64,000 bases of DNA. It comes from Streptomyces akebiae. Lineage in GTDB: Bacteria; Actinomycetota; Actinomycetes; Streptomycetales; Streptomycetaceae. The stretch covers positions 6,386,001-6,450,000 of the forward strand of contig NZ_CP080647.1 of the NCBI RefSeq assembly GCF_019599145.1. Reading direction: 5' to 3'. A program made the position numbers and the translations under genes. This document shows positions 8,394 through 16,238 of the stretch, in pieces. The notes beneath the pieces are model-generated. The model was not told the origin of the DNA, did not search any database, and saw only the letters and a program-made list of their open reading frames with translations. Position 1 is the stretch's first letter; every line of letters begins with the position of its first letter.

Positions 8394-8536
8394 GCACGCT
8401 CCTTCGATCGCTCAGACGGCTATGCCCATGCGTAACAGAGCCCACTGACACTCTGGCCGAAGGACTTCATCGCGCAGTGCAGCGGAACACCCATCGGAAG
8501 GGGTGGGGCTGGGCCCTCAGACCGAGCCCCACGTGC

Positions 8537-9547
8537 CTAGGCTCCGTGACACTCCCCGTAGCCCCGCCCCGATCCACACCAACACTCAGCCTCCCGCTGC
8601 GGCGGCCATTCCACAGCCAACCCCCGAGCCGCCAGCGTGGTGGCGTACTGCGGCAGCAGCGTCGTGTCGTCCGGGGACGCGCCCTCCGATGCCGCGAACG
8701 CCTCGTACGACGGGACCGTCCCCGTCACGATGCCCAGGTTCGGCGTGCCCGAAGACGCCAGCTCCCGGAGCGAGGCCTCTATCGTCGCCAGGTGTTCCTC
8801 GTGGGACGGGTACTCGGCGGTCAGGCCGGGGTAGGCCGACACGAGTTCCGACAGCTCGGCCGCCGGCCAGTGCAGGACCGCCACCGGGAAGGGGCGGGAC
8901 AGGGCTTCGCGGTAGGCGCCCAGTTCCGCTCGTAGGCGGGAGATCTCGGCCTGGAGTTCCGCCGGGTTGTCCGAGCCCAGGGACCAGACGCGCTTGGGGT
9001 CGTGGAGTTCGTCCAGGGAGATCGAGGACGAGTGGAGGGTGTCCGCCACGGCGTCCCAGTTGTCGTGCGTCGCGCCCAGCATGCGGCGGACCCGGTGGCG
9101 GCCGAAGAGGAGGGGGCGGGTGGAGTACGGGGGCTCCGCCACGTCCGTCAGGAGGAGGGTCACGGCCGAGGTGAACGTGTCCTGGGCCGCCTCCAGCTCG
9201 TCGTGGGCCTCCAGGGCCTCCGCCACGATCACCCAGGGGGCCGGGTCGCGCGGAGCGGCCGCGCGGACTCCGTCGATGATCGCGCGGGCCTCGGCCTCGT
9301 GGCCGTACTCCCAGAGGTTGGCGGCTTTCAGCGCGCGTACGAGGTGGGGGTTGTCGAGAGGGGCGGACGACGACAGCAGGCGGTCGTAGAGGGCTGTCGC
9401 GGTGGGGCGGTCGCCGGCCAGTTCCCGGTGGGCCGCGGCCTGCAGGAGCAGGTGCTCGGCGTCCTCCGGGTAGAGGTCGGCGGTCCGCTCCAGGCGTGCC
9501 GCTTCGGCGTTGTGGTCGACGTTCTCGGCAGGCGTGTCGGGGCGCAT
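8537..9547 (-). CDS. TPR protein with C-terminal SEC-C zinc motif
   Basis: A 336-residue cytoplasmic protein. Residues ~10-170 are helical TPR-like repeats (LYPEDAEHLLLQAAAHRELAG, and so on). The last 20 residues hold CWCGSGRGYGECHG, the SEC-C zinc-binding motif also seen at the tail of SecA. The start ATG at 9547 follows family usage; the open frame extends far upstream but there it is only a shadow of the GH30 gene. It lies downstream of the GH30 gene on the same strand with a ~120-base gap. No function beyond protein binding can be named. Confidence 0.85.
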   Translation of the reverse strand: MRPDTPAENVDHNAEAARLERTADLYPEDAEHLLLQAAAHRELAGDRPTATALYDRLLSSSAPLDNPHLVRALKAANLWEYGHEAEARAIIDGVRAAAPRDPAPWVIVAEALEAHDELEAAQDTFTSAVTLLLTDVAEPPYSTRPLLFGRHRVRRMLGATHDNWDAVADTLHSSSISLDELHDPKRVWSLGSDNPAELQAEISRLRAELGAYREALSRPFPVAVLHWPAAELSELVSAYPGLTAEYPSHEEHLATIEASLRELASSGTPNLGIVTGTVPSYEAFAASEGASPDDTTLLPQYATTLAARGLAVEWPPQREAECWCGSGRGYGECHGA

Positions 9548-9663
9548 GGACGACACCGTACTGCCGATGGGGGACCGAGGGGGGCGGAGGTGACGCGCGG
9601 GTGGAGGTGGGGAGGCGGGAGGGGGCGGGCCGGGGGCGCGCCCACCTCCCGACTCCACCGCTT

Positions 9664-11226
9664 CTAGATCGTCACCCCGTCGATCTGCAGCGTCTGCACC
9701 GCCCCGGCCGCGAACGGGACCGCCACCGACTTGCCGTTCAGGCGCGTGTCCGAGTACGCGCGGTAGCGGTCGGTGCCGCCCGAGGTGTGGGTGTTCCAGC
9801 GGGGGACCAGGCCCCCCGAGCCGCCGGTCACCGTCGTGAAGCCCGAGAGGTTGAAGGTGAAGGTCTGGGCGGTGGTGGCGGTGTTGATCGCCACGATCAC
9901 CAGGCGCCTCGCCGCCGCGTCGTACGCCGCCGCCGTGTAGCTGGAGCCCGCGTCCAGGATCGTCATGCCCGGGCGGATGTGGCGGCTGAACTGGGCCATC
10001 ACGTAGTACTTGGTCTGGACCGTGGTGGGCTGCAGCGTGTTCGCGTCGTAGGCGATCATCGCCCAGCCCGCCGTCGGGTCCATGACCTGCCAGTAGACCC
10101 AGGCCGTGGGGTGCAGCCAGCGGAAGTCGTAACAGAGGTTGCGGGCGAGGGTCCAGCCCGTGCCGTCGCTGTCGCCCGTCTCCGAGTTCCACAGCTTCTT
10201 GCCGGACGTCGTCACCACGTCCGTGTAGAGGAGGTCGCGGCGGCCGCCCGCGCCCTGGTAGCCGTGCACGTTCACCTGGCTGACCAGGGATTTCGTGGAG
10301 GCGTTGAAGGAGTTCCAGGTGGAGCGGGCCGTGTCGTAGTTCGTCTCGTCGGAGGCCGCGATGCGGACCGACGTCAGGCCGCGGGCGTCCAACTCGCTGC
10401 GCATGTACGGGAGTACGGCCGCCTGGACCGCCGGGTCCATGTGGCAGCCCTCCTGGGTGCCGGTCGCCGTCCACCAGGAGGCCGCCGGCTCGTTGAAGGG
10501 GTCGACCGTCGCGAAGTTCACGCCCCAGTTGTTCTTCGCGTACAGGGCCGTCGCCGCCAGGTGCGAGGCGTGCTGGCGGTAGTTCCAGGTCTGGAGGTTG
10601 TTGCCGCCGCCGGAGGCGCCCGAGGGGTTGTGGTTGGAGCACATCCACCACATGGGGGAGTTCGCGAAGAGTTCGGTGGTGGCGCCTCGGGCCACCGCCT
10701 TAGTCAGGGCCGCGCGTTGATTCGCGTCCGCCGTCCAGTCCCAGGCCGAGGAGGCCGGGTTCTCGTTGGTGTAGTCCTGCCAGAAGCCCTCGATCTGCTT
10801 GAAGGCGGGGATGTTGGGGGACTTCACCATCGACTCGCCGTTGATCGAGTTCCAGCTGCAGGCGCCGAGGTTGTAGCGGGCGATGTTCATGCCCAGGCCG
10901 GGCAGGGCCGTGCCGTTGTACGTCGTCGTCTTCGTGGTGAACCACAGGTCGGCGAAGTCGTCCCGCGCGCCGAAGACGTTGGCCCACCAGGCGAGCGAGG
11001 TGCCCCAGCCCTCCCAGGTGCCGTACTTGGTGGCCGGGTTGATGGCGATCGTCGCGTCCGCGCTCGCCGTGCCCGTGCCGAGGGCGGTGCCGACGACCGC
11101 GCCGCCGGCCGCCGCCAGGAGCGCTCTGCGGCCGAAGGCCGCCGGGGGGCCCGAGGCCCTCCCGGGCGTCGGGGACTCCGCCGTAGGCCTCGGCCGGTCG
11201 TTCGTGGGGTCGGGGGATGCAGTCAT
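9664..11226 (-). CDS. Secreted GH30 family glycosidase, endo-beta-1,6-galactanase-like
   Basis: A 520-residue exported enzyme. Residues 31-56 form a Tat-like signal (FGRRALLAAAGG ... ASA) after a long hydrophilic N-terminus. The mature TIM barrel opens TWEGWGTSLAWW, typical of GH30 subfamily 5. E246 in VDPFNEPA is the predicted acid/base and E349 in LWNSETGDSDG the nucleophile. The last ~110 residues are the beta side domain. The family cleaves beta-1,6-galactan of plant arabinogalactan proteins. It is divergent from a sortase gene, with a LacI-type half palindrome in between. Substrate is inferred from subfamily resemblance. Confidence 0.85.
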   Translation of the reverse strand: MTASPDPTNDRPRPTAESPTPGRASGPPAAFGRRALLAAAGGAVVGTALGTGTASADATIAINPATKYGTWEGWGTSLAWWANVFGARDDFADLWFTTKTTTYNGTALPGLGMNIARYNLGACSWNSINGESMVKSPNIPAFKQIEGFWQDYTNENPASSAWDWTADANQRAALTKAVARGATTELFANSPMWWMCSNHNPSGASGGGNNLQTWNYRQHASHLAATALYAKNNWGVNFATVDPFNEPAASWWTATGTQEGCHMDPAVQAAVLPYMRSELDARGLTSVRIAASDETNYDTARSTWNSFNASTKSLVSQVNVHGYQGAGGRRDLLYTDVVTTSGKKLWNSETGDSDGTGWTLARNLCYDFRWLHPTAWVYWQVMDPTAGWAMIAYDANTLQPTTVQTKYYVMAQFSRHIRPGMTILDAGSSYTAAAYDAAARRLVIVAINTATTAQTFTFNLSGFTTVTGGSGGLVPRWNTHTSGGTDRYRAYSDTRLNGKSVAVPFAAGAVQTLQIDGVTI

Positions 11227-11353
11227 GTCAGCTCCGGGGGATGCGGGTGCCGCGGGGAGGGGAAGGAGACGGACGGGGAGCGGTCGCCTTCCGAACTGCC
11301 GAGTGGGGACATCGGAAGAGTCAGGGGTGAGTGGTGAGGTTGTCGAGAGGTGT

Positions 11354-11366
11354 GACAGCGCTTTCT
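11354..11366. promoter_or_regulatory. AGCGCT-centred element upstream of the GH30 gene
   Basis: GACAGCGCTTTCT has the AGCGCT core with flanking GA/TC seen in operators of LacI-family sugar regulators. It lies about 130 bases upstream of the GH30 start. A related GAAAGCGCTGT occurs near 21586. Only a weak candidate. Confidence 0.25.
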
Positions 11367-11398
11367 GCTATTTCTTTCAAGGGTTGTGAGAAGGGGAG

Positions 11399-12052
11399 AT
11401 GAAAGTCCCCGGGGCGGTGTCGGGCCGCGTTCGTCCGCTCTGGGTCGCCGCGGAGTGCGCCGTCACCCTCGGGCTCGTCCTCCTCCTCTTCGTCGCCCAT
11501 CAGCTGTGGTGGACCAACCGGCAGGCCCAGCAGGGAGCGGCCCGGGAGGTGTCCGCGCTGGAGCGCGCGTGGGCGGAGGGAGCCGCCGTGGGCCCGGGGC
11601 CCGACCGGGCCCACGCCGTCCTCGTCATCCCCCGTCTCCGGCTCCGCGCGCCCGTCGTCGAAGGGGTCGGACGGGCGGAGGTCCTCGACAAGGGGTTCGT
11701 CGGGCACTACCCGGGGACCGCGCGGCCGGGGCGGCCCGGAAACCTCGCGCTCGCCGGGCACCGCACCACCCACGGCGAGCCCTTCCGCCACCTCGACCGG
11801 CTCGAAGCCGGCGACGAGGTCCGCGTCGAGACGCGTGACGCGGTCCACACCTACGTCGTCGACAGCACGCTCCCGCAGACCGCGCCCGGCGACAGCGGGG
11901 TCCTGCGGCCCGTCCCGCGCAGCGACGTGCGGCCGTCGTACGGGTATCGCGAGCGCGGCCACTACCTCACGCTCACCACCTGCACGCCCGCGTACACCTC
12001 CACGTACCGGCTCGTGGTCTGGGGGAAGCTGCGCTCGGTGCGCCTCAGATGA
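11399..12052 (+). CDS. Class E sortase
   Basis: A 217-residue membrane-anchored transpeptidase. One N-terminal helix (residues ~15-37) is followed by the sortase barrel. The catalytic triad is visible as H121 (LALAGHRTTHG), C195 (LTTCTP) and R204 (TYRLVVWG). The TLTTC context fits class E, which in Streptomyces links LAXTG-type surface proteins such as long chaplins to peptidoglycan. A GAGA-rich site precedes the ATG. It is divergent from GH30 and followed by the DUF6412/YidC pair. Possible substrates lie at 18026 and 20002. Confidence 0.92.
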   Translation: MKVPGAVSGRVRPLWVAAECAVTLGLVLLLFVAHQLWWTNRQAQQGAAREVSALERAWAEGAAVGPGPDRAHAVLVIPRLRLRAPVVEGVGRAEVLDKGFVGHYPGTARPGRPGNLALAGHRTTHGEPFRHLDRLEAGDEVRVETRDAVHTYVVDSTLPQTAPGDSGVLRPVPRSDVRPSYGYRERGHYLTLTTCTPAYTSTYRLVVWGKLRSVRLR

Positions 12053-12135
12053 GAGCATGTGTGCGACCGGCCCCGAGGTCGCCGTCGTCCGACGGGCCCG
12101 GAGCCACGCACCGGAGCCGTCCGAGAGGGGAAGCC

Positions 12136-12447
12136 GTGATCCGTCGCTGGGTCGGCCTTCGCCCCGCCGCGATGCTGCTGCTGTTCCTCTTCGAGGTCGC
12201 CGTCCTCGACACCGGCACGCTCTCCGCCGCCGTCGCCTTCGCCGCGACCGCCGCGGCCGGCTCCGCGTTCGCCGCCTGCGCGCTGATCGCCTCGCGCTGC
12301 GCGCCCGTCGTGCCGCGTACGCGCGTCCGTACGGCCATCCGGGACCGTGAGCGACGTACGGCGTTCCTGCCTCAACGCGATCCCGACGCACGCGGGCGTA
12401 CGCGCCCCCGCGCGCCTGGACGTGCCCTCCTGACGGCCACCGCGTAG
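12136..12447 (+). CDS. DUF6412 small membrane protein
   Basis: A 103-residue protein with two hydrophobic helices (about residues 9-25 and 29-52) and a very basic C-terminus (RTRVRTAIRDRERRTAFLPQRDPDARGRTRP). The GTG at 12136 is preferred because GAGAGGGGAAG lies just upstream, while the ATG at 12049 would add an unlikely hydrophilic leader overlapping the sortase end. In streptomycetes it sits beside the second yidC homologue, as here (155 bases downstream). It may help membrane insertion, by association only. Confidence 0.75.
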   Translation: MIRRWVGLRPAAMLLLFLFEVAVLDTGTLSAAVAFAATAAAGSAFAACALIASRCAPVVPRTRVRTAIRDRERRTAFLPQRDPDARGRTRPRAPGRALLTATA

Positions 12448-12601
12448 GGCACACCGCCTCCACTTCTCCACTTCCACTTTCTCCGGCTGAGACCTCTCTC
12501 CGTCGGCTGAGGCCTGTGCTCCGCACGCGGGCCGTCGCGCCGAGTCCGGTCATCCGACCCCTGCTCACCGGCACGACGAGACCCCTGGAGGGCTCACACC
12601 C

Positions 12602-13381
12602 ATGTCCGTTTTCGCCGACCTTGTCGCGCACCTCGCCGATCTGCTGCACCCCCTGTTCCACGCCTCCGCGACCGCCGTGGCGATCGTCCTGTTCACGGCG
12701 CTCGTACGACTGCTCGTGCACCCCCTGTCGCGGGCGGCGGCGCGCGGGCAGCGCGCGCGGGTCGCGTTGCAGCCGCAGATCGCGGAGCTGCGGAAGAAGC
12801 ACGCGAAGAACCCCGAGAAGCTGCAGAAGGCACTGCTGGAGCTGCACACGAAGGAGAAGGTGTCACCGCTGTCCGGCTGCCTGCCCAGCCTCTGCCAGCT
12901 GCCGGCCTTCTTCCTCCTCTACCACCTGTTCTCCAACACCACGATCGGCGGCGAGGCCAACGCCCTCCTCACCCACCGGCTCTTCGCCGCCCCGCTCGGC
13001 GACCGCTGGTTCGACGCGCTCGGCGAGGGCGGGATGTTCGGGTCGCAGGGGCTGGTCTACGTGGGGTTGTTCGTGATCGTCGCCGCTGTCGCGACCTTCA
13101 ACTTCTGGCGTACGAAGCGGATGTTGGCGGCGGGTACGGCGGGGATGCCCGCCGTGTCGGACGAGCAGCTGCCCGGGATGGCGGCGGGGATGGGGGCGGT
13201 CAGCAAGTTCATGCCGTTCATGTCCTTCTTCACCCTGGTCAGCGTGGCGGTGGTGCCGCTGGCGGCCGCGCTGTACGTGGTGACCAGCACGACGTGGAGC
13301 GCGGTGGAGCGGGCGCTGCTCTATCCGTTGCCTTCCGCCGAGGCCGCCCCCGGTACGTCGACGGCGGCCGCCACCCGGTAG
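12602..13381 (+). CDS. yidC2: YidC/Oxa1-type membrane protein insertase (second copy type)
   Basis: A 259-residue polytopic insertase that helps Sec-dependent and Sec-independent proteins enter the membrane. After the first helix come the 60KD_IMP signature positions: VALFTALVRLLVHPLSR-like segment, a charged cytoplasmic loop LQPQIAELRKKHAKNPEKLQ, the CLPSLCQLPAFFLLYHLF hairpin, and three more membrane helices. It is shorter than the chromosomal yidC next to dnaA, typical of the accessory copy. No long C-terminal RNA-binding tail is seen. It pairs with the DUF6412 gene. Confidence 0.9.
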   Translation: MSVFADLVAHLADLLHPLFHASATAVAIVLFTALVRLLVHPLSRAAARGQRARVALQPQIAELRKKHAKNPEKLQKALLELHTKEKVSPLSGCLPSLCQLPAFFLLYHLFSNTTIGGEANALLTHRLFAAPLGDRWFDALGEGGMFGSQGLVYVGLFVIVAAVATFNFWRTKRMLAAGTAGMPAVSDEQLPGMAAGMGAVSKFMPFMSFFTLVSVAVVPLAAALYVVTSTTWSAVERALLYPLPSAEAAPGTSTAAATR

Positions 13382-13400
13382 GCCGGCGAGCCTGGACGCC

Positions 13401-13454
13401 GGTGGCGGTGGCGGTGGCGGTGGCGGTGGCGGTGGCGGTGGCGGTGGCGGTGGC
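13401..13454. repeat. Nine perfect GGTGGC hexanucleotide repeats
   Basis: Nine uninterrupted copies of GGTGGC start 20 bases after the yidC2 stop and fade into degenerate GTGGNNATGGC units. The length is prone to slippage. It lies between two same-strand genes and outside coding sequence. Confidence 0.95.
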
Positions 13455-13520
13455 CGTGGTTGTGGCGATGGCAGCGGCGACGGCGGGGGGCTCGGGTCGA
13501 GGGCCGCGCGACCGGTTCAT

Positions 13521-13565
13521 GGTCGCTCGGTTCGCGGTCGCCCGGTTCGCGGTCGCCCGGTTCAC
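13521..13565. repeat. Three 15-bp direct repeats
   Basis: Three near-identical units of GGTCGCCCGGTTCGC run head to tail (one mismatch in the first, one in the last), with a partial unit just before. They lie in the same intergenic stretch as the GGTGGC array. Confidence 0.9.
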
Positions 13566-13580
13566 GGTCCAGTCCGTGAA
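13561..13580. terminator. Short hairpin after the repeat block
   Basis: TTCACGG and CCGTGAA form a perfect 7-bp stem with a 6-base loop, overlapping the last 15-bp unit. It could end the yidC2 transcript or be an operator for the FAH gene 100 bases on. No T-run follows. Confidence 0.4.
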
Positions 13581-13681
13581 CCGGCTCTTGCGGAGTGGAC
13601 CGTGACCTTGGACGATCGATCAGTCCTCCGATGGCTGCACCCATCGGTCGGGCGCGGCGGACGATCGAGGGAGAGACGACC

Positions 13682-14539
13682 ATGAAGCTGCTGCGAGTCG
13701 GTACGGCGGGTGCGGAACGGCCCGCGCTGCTCGACGCCGAGGGGGTCCTGCGGGACCTCTCGGAGGTCGTGCCGGACATCGACGGCGCGCTGCTCGCGGA
13801 CGAGGCGGCGCTCGGGCGGGTACGCGAGGCGGCCGAGGCCGGTTCGCTGCCCGTCCTGGACACGGCGGGGCTGCGGATCGGGCCGCCGCTCGCCCGGATC
13901 GGCAAGATCGTCTGCATCGGGCTCAACTACCACGACCACGCGCGCGAGACGGGTGCCGAGCCGCCCGCCGAGCCGGTGATCTTCTTCAAGGCGGCGGACA
14001 CGGTCGTCGGGCCCCACGACACGGTGCTCGTGCCGCGCGGGTCGGCGAAGACCGACTGGGAGGTCGAACTCGCCGTCGTCATCGGGCGGACCGCGCGGTA
14101 CGTCGAGTCGCGTGAGGCGGCCCTGGAGCACGTCGCCGGGTACGCCGTCTCGCACGACGTGTCCGAGCGGGAGTTCCAGCTGGAACGCGGGGGGACGTGG
14201 GACAAGGGCAAGAACTGCGAGACGTTCAACCCGTTGGGCCCGTGGCTGGTGACCGCCGACGAGGTGCCGGACCCGCAGAAGCTGGGGCTTCGGCTGTGGG
14301 TCAACGGGGAGCTGAAGCAGGACGGCACGACCGGGGAGCAGATCTTCGCGGTGAGTGAAGTCGTGCGGTACGTCAGCCAGTTCATGACGCTGTACCCCGG
14401 GGACGTCATCAATACGGGGACGCCGGCGGGCGTGGCTCTGGGGGAGCCCGAGCCGAAGCCGTTCCTGAAGGCCGGGGACGTGGTGGAACTGGAGATCGAC
14501 GGGCTCGGGCGGCAGCGGCAGGAGTTCGGAAGCGCGTAA
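13682..14539 (+). CDS. Fumarylacetoacetate hydrolase family protein
   Basis: A 285-residue cytosolic enzyme of the FAH superfamily, which hydrolyses or isomerises 2-oxo acid intermediates of aromatic catabolism. The catalytic-domain landmarks are GLNYHDHARETG (~residue 82), FFKAADTVVG, the metal-binding DWEVELAVVIG (E-x-E) and the TLYPGDVINTGTPAGV loop. The ATG at 13682 has GGGAGAGACGACC upstream. Length suits 5-carboxymethyl-2-hydroxymuconate isomerase/acylpyruvase-type members. No pathway genes adjoin it, so the substrate is unknown. Confidence 0.9.
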   Translation: MKLLRVGTAGAERPALLDAEGVLRDLSEVVPDIDGALLADEAALGRVREAAEAGSLPVLDTAGLRIGPPLARIGKIVCIGLNYHDHARETGAEPPAEPVIFFKAADTVVGPHDTVLVPRGSAKTDWEVELAVVIGRTARYVESREAALEHVAGYAVSHDVSEREFQLERGGTWDKGKNCETFNPLGPWLVTADEVPDPQKLGLRLWVNGELKQDGTTGEQIFAVSEVVRYVSQFMTLYPGDVINTGTPAGVALGEPEPKPFLKAGDVVELEIDGLGRQRQEFGSA

Positions 14540-14589
14540 GGGGCGGGGGACCGCGGTTTGTCGGCGGCCGCGGGTGCGGTGTGGCTTGT

Positions 14590-14611
14590 CGCGCAGTTCC
14601 CCGCGCCCCTT
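14590..14611. repeat. Dispersed GCGCAGTTCCCCGCGCCCC element, copy 1
   Basis: A copy of the intergenic motif found also near 17819, 23123, 45123/45242 and 49388. Here it lies between the converging FAH and UPF0303 genes and is followed by GGGGACC, giving a short hairpin. It probably acts as a bidirectional terminator. Confidence 0.8.
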
Positions 14612-14623
14612 GGGGACCGGCGG

Positions 14624-15100
14624 TTACATGGCGCCCTTGAAGCGCTCCAGGGCCTCCACCACCATCATGTGGTCCTCCAGCTGGGGGAGGCCCGAGACCG
14701 TCACGGTGCCGATCACGCCTGCTCCCTCGACCGCCAGGGGGAAGGAACCGCCGTGCGCGGCATACCGGTCGGGGTCCAGGCGCGAGGAGTCCTCGAAGGT
14801 CGTCCCCTTGGCGCGGAAGCGGGCGCCGACGAGGTAGGAGGAGCTGGCGTAGCGCTCCACGACCCGGCGTTTGCGGTCGATCCAGGCGTCGTTGTCCGCG
14901 GCCGAACCGGGCAGGGCGGCGTGGAAGAGCTGCTGGGGGCCGCGGCGGATGTCGATGGCGACGGGGGCGTTCCGCTCGCGGGCCAGCTCCACCAGCAGGG
15001 AGCCCAGGGCCCAGGCGTCCTCGTGGGTGAAGCGGGGGAGCACCAACTGGCGCTCCTGCGCTTCCAGTTCCTCGATGGTCGGGGTGTCGTGGGTTGTCAC
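14624..15100 (-). CDS. UPF0303 / heme-degrading-domain (HbpS/GlcG-like) protein
   Basis: A 158-residue cytosolic protein of the Haem_degrading superfamily (PF03928). It opens TPTIEELEAQERQLVLPRFTHEDAWALG, a UPF0303 hallmark, with the central VAIDIRRGPQQLFHAALPGS and GGSFPLAV segments. Its ATG overlaps the stop of the upstream oxidoreductase gene by four bases (15097-15100), so the two are coupled. Family members bind small ligands including heme, but no reaction is settled. Association with a sugar or inositol-type oxidoreductase suggests a role in the same pathway. Confidence 0.88.
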   Translation of the reverse strand: MTTHDTPTIEELEAQERQLVLPRFTHEDAWALGSLLVELARERNAPVAIDIRRGPQQLFHAALPGSAADNDAWIDRKRRVVERYASSSYLVGARFRAKGTTFEDSSRLDPDRYAAHGGSFPLAVEGAGVIGTVTVSGLPQLEDHMMVVEALERFKGAM

Positions 15101-16182
15101 AGCTTCACCGCCGTGCCCTCGGCCGCGGACTTCCGGGCCGCCTCCAGCACGTCCAGCGCGGCGGCGGCCTCGTACGCCGTGACCGGGTTGGCGCCCGTGC
15201 CGTGCAGGGCGGCGGCCACGGCCGTGTAGTACGCGGGGTAGTCGCCGGGGCGGGTCGGGACGGGGCGGCCGCCGCCGGTCAGGGGGGAGTCGCCGGCGCC
15301 GACACGGCCCCAGAGGTCCTCGGGCTCCTGGCCCCAGGGGGCGCCGGGGGTGGGGCGCTCGCCCTCGCGGAGAGCCGCTTCCTGAGGGTCGAGGCCGTAC
15401 TTGACGTAACCCGCCTCGGAGCCCAGCACACGGAAGCGCGGGCCGAGTTGGGGGGTGACGGCGGAGGCGTAGAAGTGGGAGCGGACGCCGTTCGTGTGCG
15501 TCACGGCGATGAAGGTGTCGTCGTCCGTCTCGGCGCCGGGGCGGCGCAGGTCGGACTCGGCGTACACCAGGGTGGCGGGGCCGAAGAGGGTGAGGGCCTG
15601 GTCCACGACGTGGCTGCCCAGGTCGTAGAGGAGACCTCCGATCTCTGCGGGGTCACCGGACTCGCGCCAGCCGCCCTTCAGTTGGGGCCGCCAGCGTTCG
15701 AAGCGGGACTCGAAGCGGCGGACCTCGCCCAGTTCGCCGTCGGCGATGAGGCCGCGGAGGGTCAGGAAGTCGTTGTCCCAGCGGCGGTTCTGGAAGACGG
15801 ACAGGAGCAGGCCGCGCGCGTCGGCGAGAGCGGCCAGCTCGCGCGCCTCGGCCGCCGTACCGGCCACGGGCTTGTCGACGACGACCGCGAGGCCCGCCTC
15901 CAGGGCGGCGGTGGCGATCGGGACGTGCGTCTTGTTCGGGGAGGCGACGACGACCAGGTCCAACTCGTCCGCCCGGGCCCACAGCTCGTCCGCCGTGGCT
16001 GCGAACCGTACGTCCGGGAACTCGGCGCGGGCCTGTGCCTGTCGCTCCGCGTTCGACGTGACGACCGTGTCGAGGGTCAGGCCCTGTGTCGCGGCGATCA
16101 GCGGGGCGTGGAAGACGGAGCCGGCGAGGCCGTAGCCGACGAGGGCGACGCGGAGGGGCCTGTCTGTGCTGGTGCCTGTCAT
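15097..16182 (-). CDS. Gfo/Idh/MocA family NAD(P)-dependent oxidoreductase
   Basis: A 361-residue enzyme with an N-terminal Rossmann fold (ALVGYGLAGSVFHAPLI near the start) and the conserved DKPVAGTAAEA segment with the E-K-P-type lysine at ~residue 99. The C-terminal alpha/beta domain carries GGLLYDLGSHVVDQAL, with D and H suited to catalysis. The ATG at 16182 is preferred over the GTG at 16191, which would fall inside the operator candidate. It is coupled to UPF0303 downstream and divergent from a ROK regulator, so sugar or inositol dehydrogenation under ROK control is likely. Confidence 0.9.
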   Translation of the reverse strand: MTGTSTDRPLRVALVGYGLAGSVFHAPLIAATQGLTLDTVVTSNAERQAQARAEFPDVRFAATADELWARADELDLVVVASPNKTHVPIATAALEAGLAVVVDKPVAGTAAEARELAALADARGLLLSVFQNRRWDNDFLTLRGLIADGELGEVRRFESRFERWRPQLKGGWRESGDPAEIGGLLYDLGSHVVDQALTLFGPATLVYAESDLRRPGAETDDDTFIAVTHTNGVRSHFYASAVTPQLGPRFRVLGSEAGYVKYGLDPQEAALREGERPTPGAPWGQEPEDLWGRVGAGDSPLTGGGRPVPTRPGDYPAYYTAVAAALHGTGANPVTAYEAAAALDVLEAARKSAAEGTAVKL

Positions 16183-16189
16183 GACACCC

Positions 16190-16214
16190 ACTTAAGCAAC
16201 GCTGTTGCCAAAGT
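16190..16214. promoter_or_regulatory. Operator candidate between the oxidoreductase and ROK genes
   Basis: ACTTAAGCAAC-GCT-GTTGCCAAAGT is an inverted repeat with 11-base arms matching at nine positions, including a perfect GCAAC/GTTGC core. It lies between divergent genes, 8 bases from one start and 24 from the other. This is the expected place for a ROK regulator to repress both genes. Confidence 0.7.
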
Positions 16215-16238
16215 GCAAGCACGAGGGACAATGGGGGT

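Noticed and set aside
9548..10651. Upstream extension of the SEC-C/TPR frame to a 704-residue protein
   Set aside because: The added part is low-complexity and lies opposite codon bias inside the GH30 gene; the family start at 9547 is clear.
13401..13454. CRISPR-like array
   Set aside because: The unit is a 6-base perfect tandem without spacers; no other array or cas gene is present in the window.
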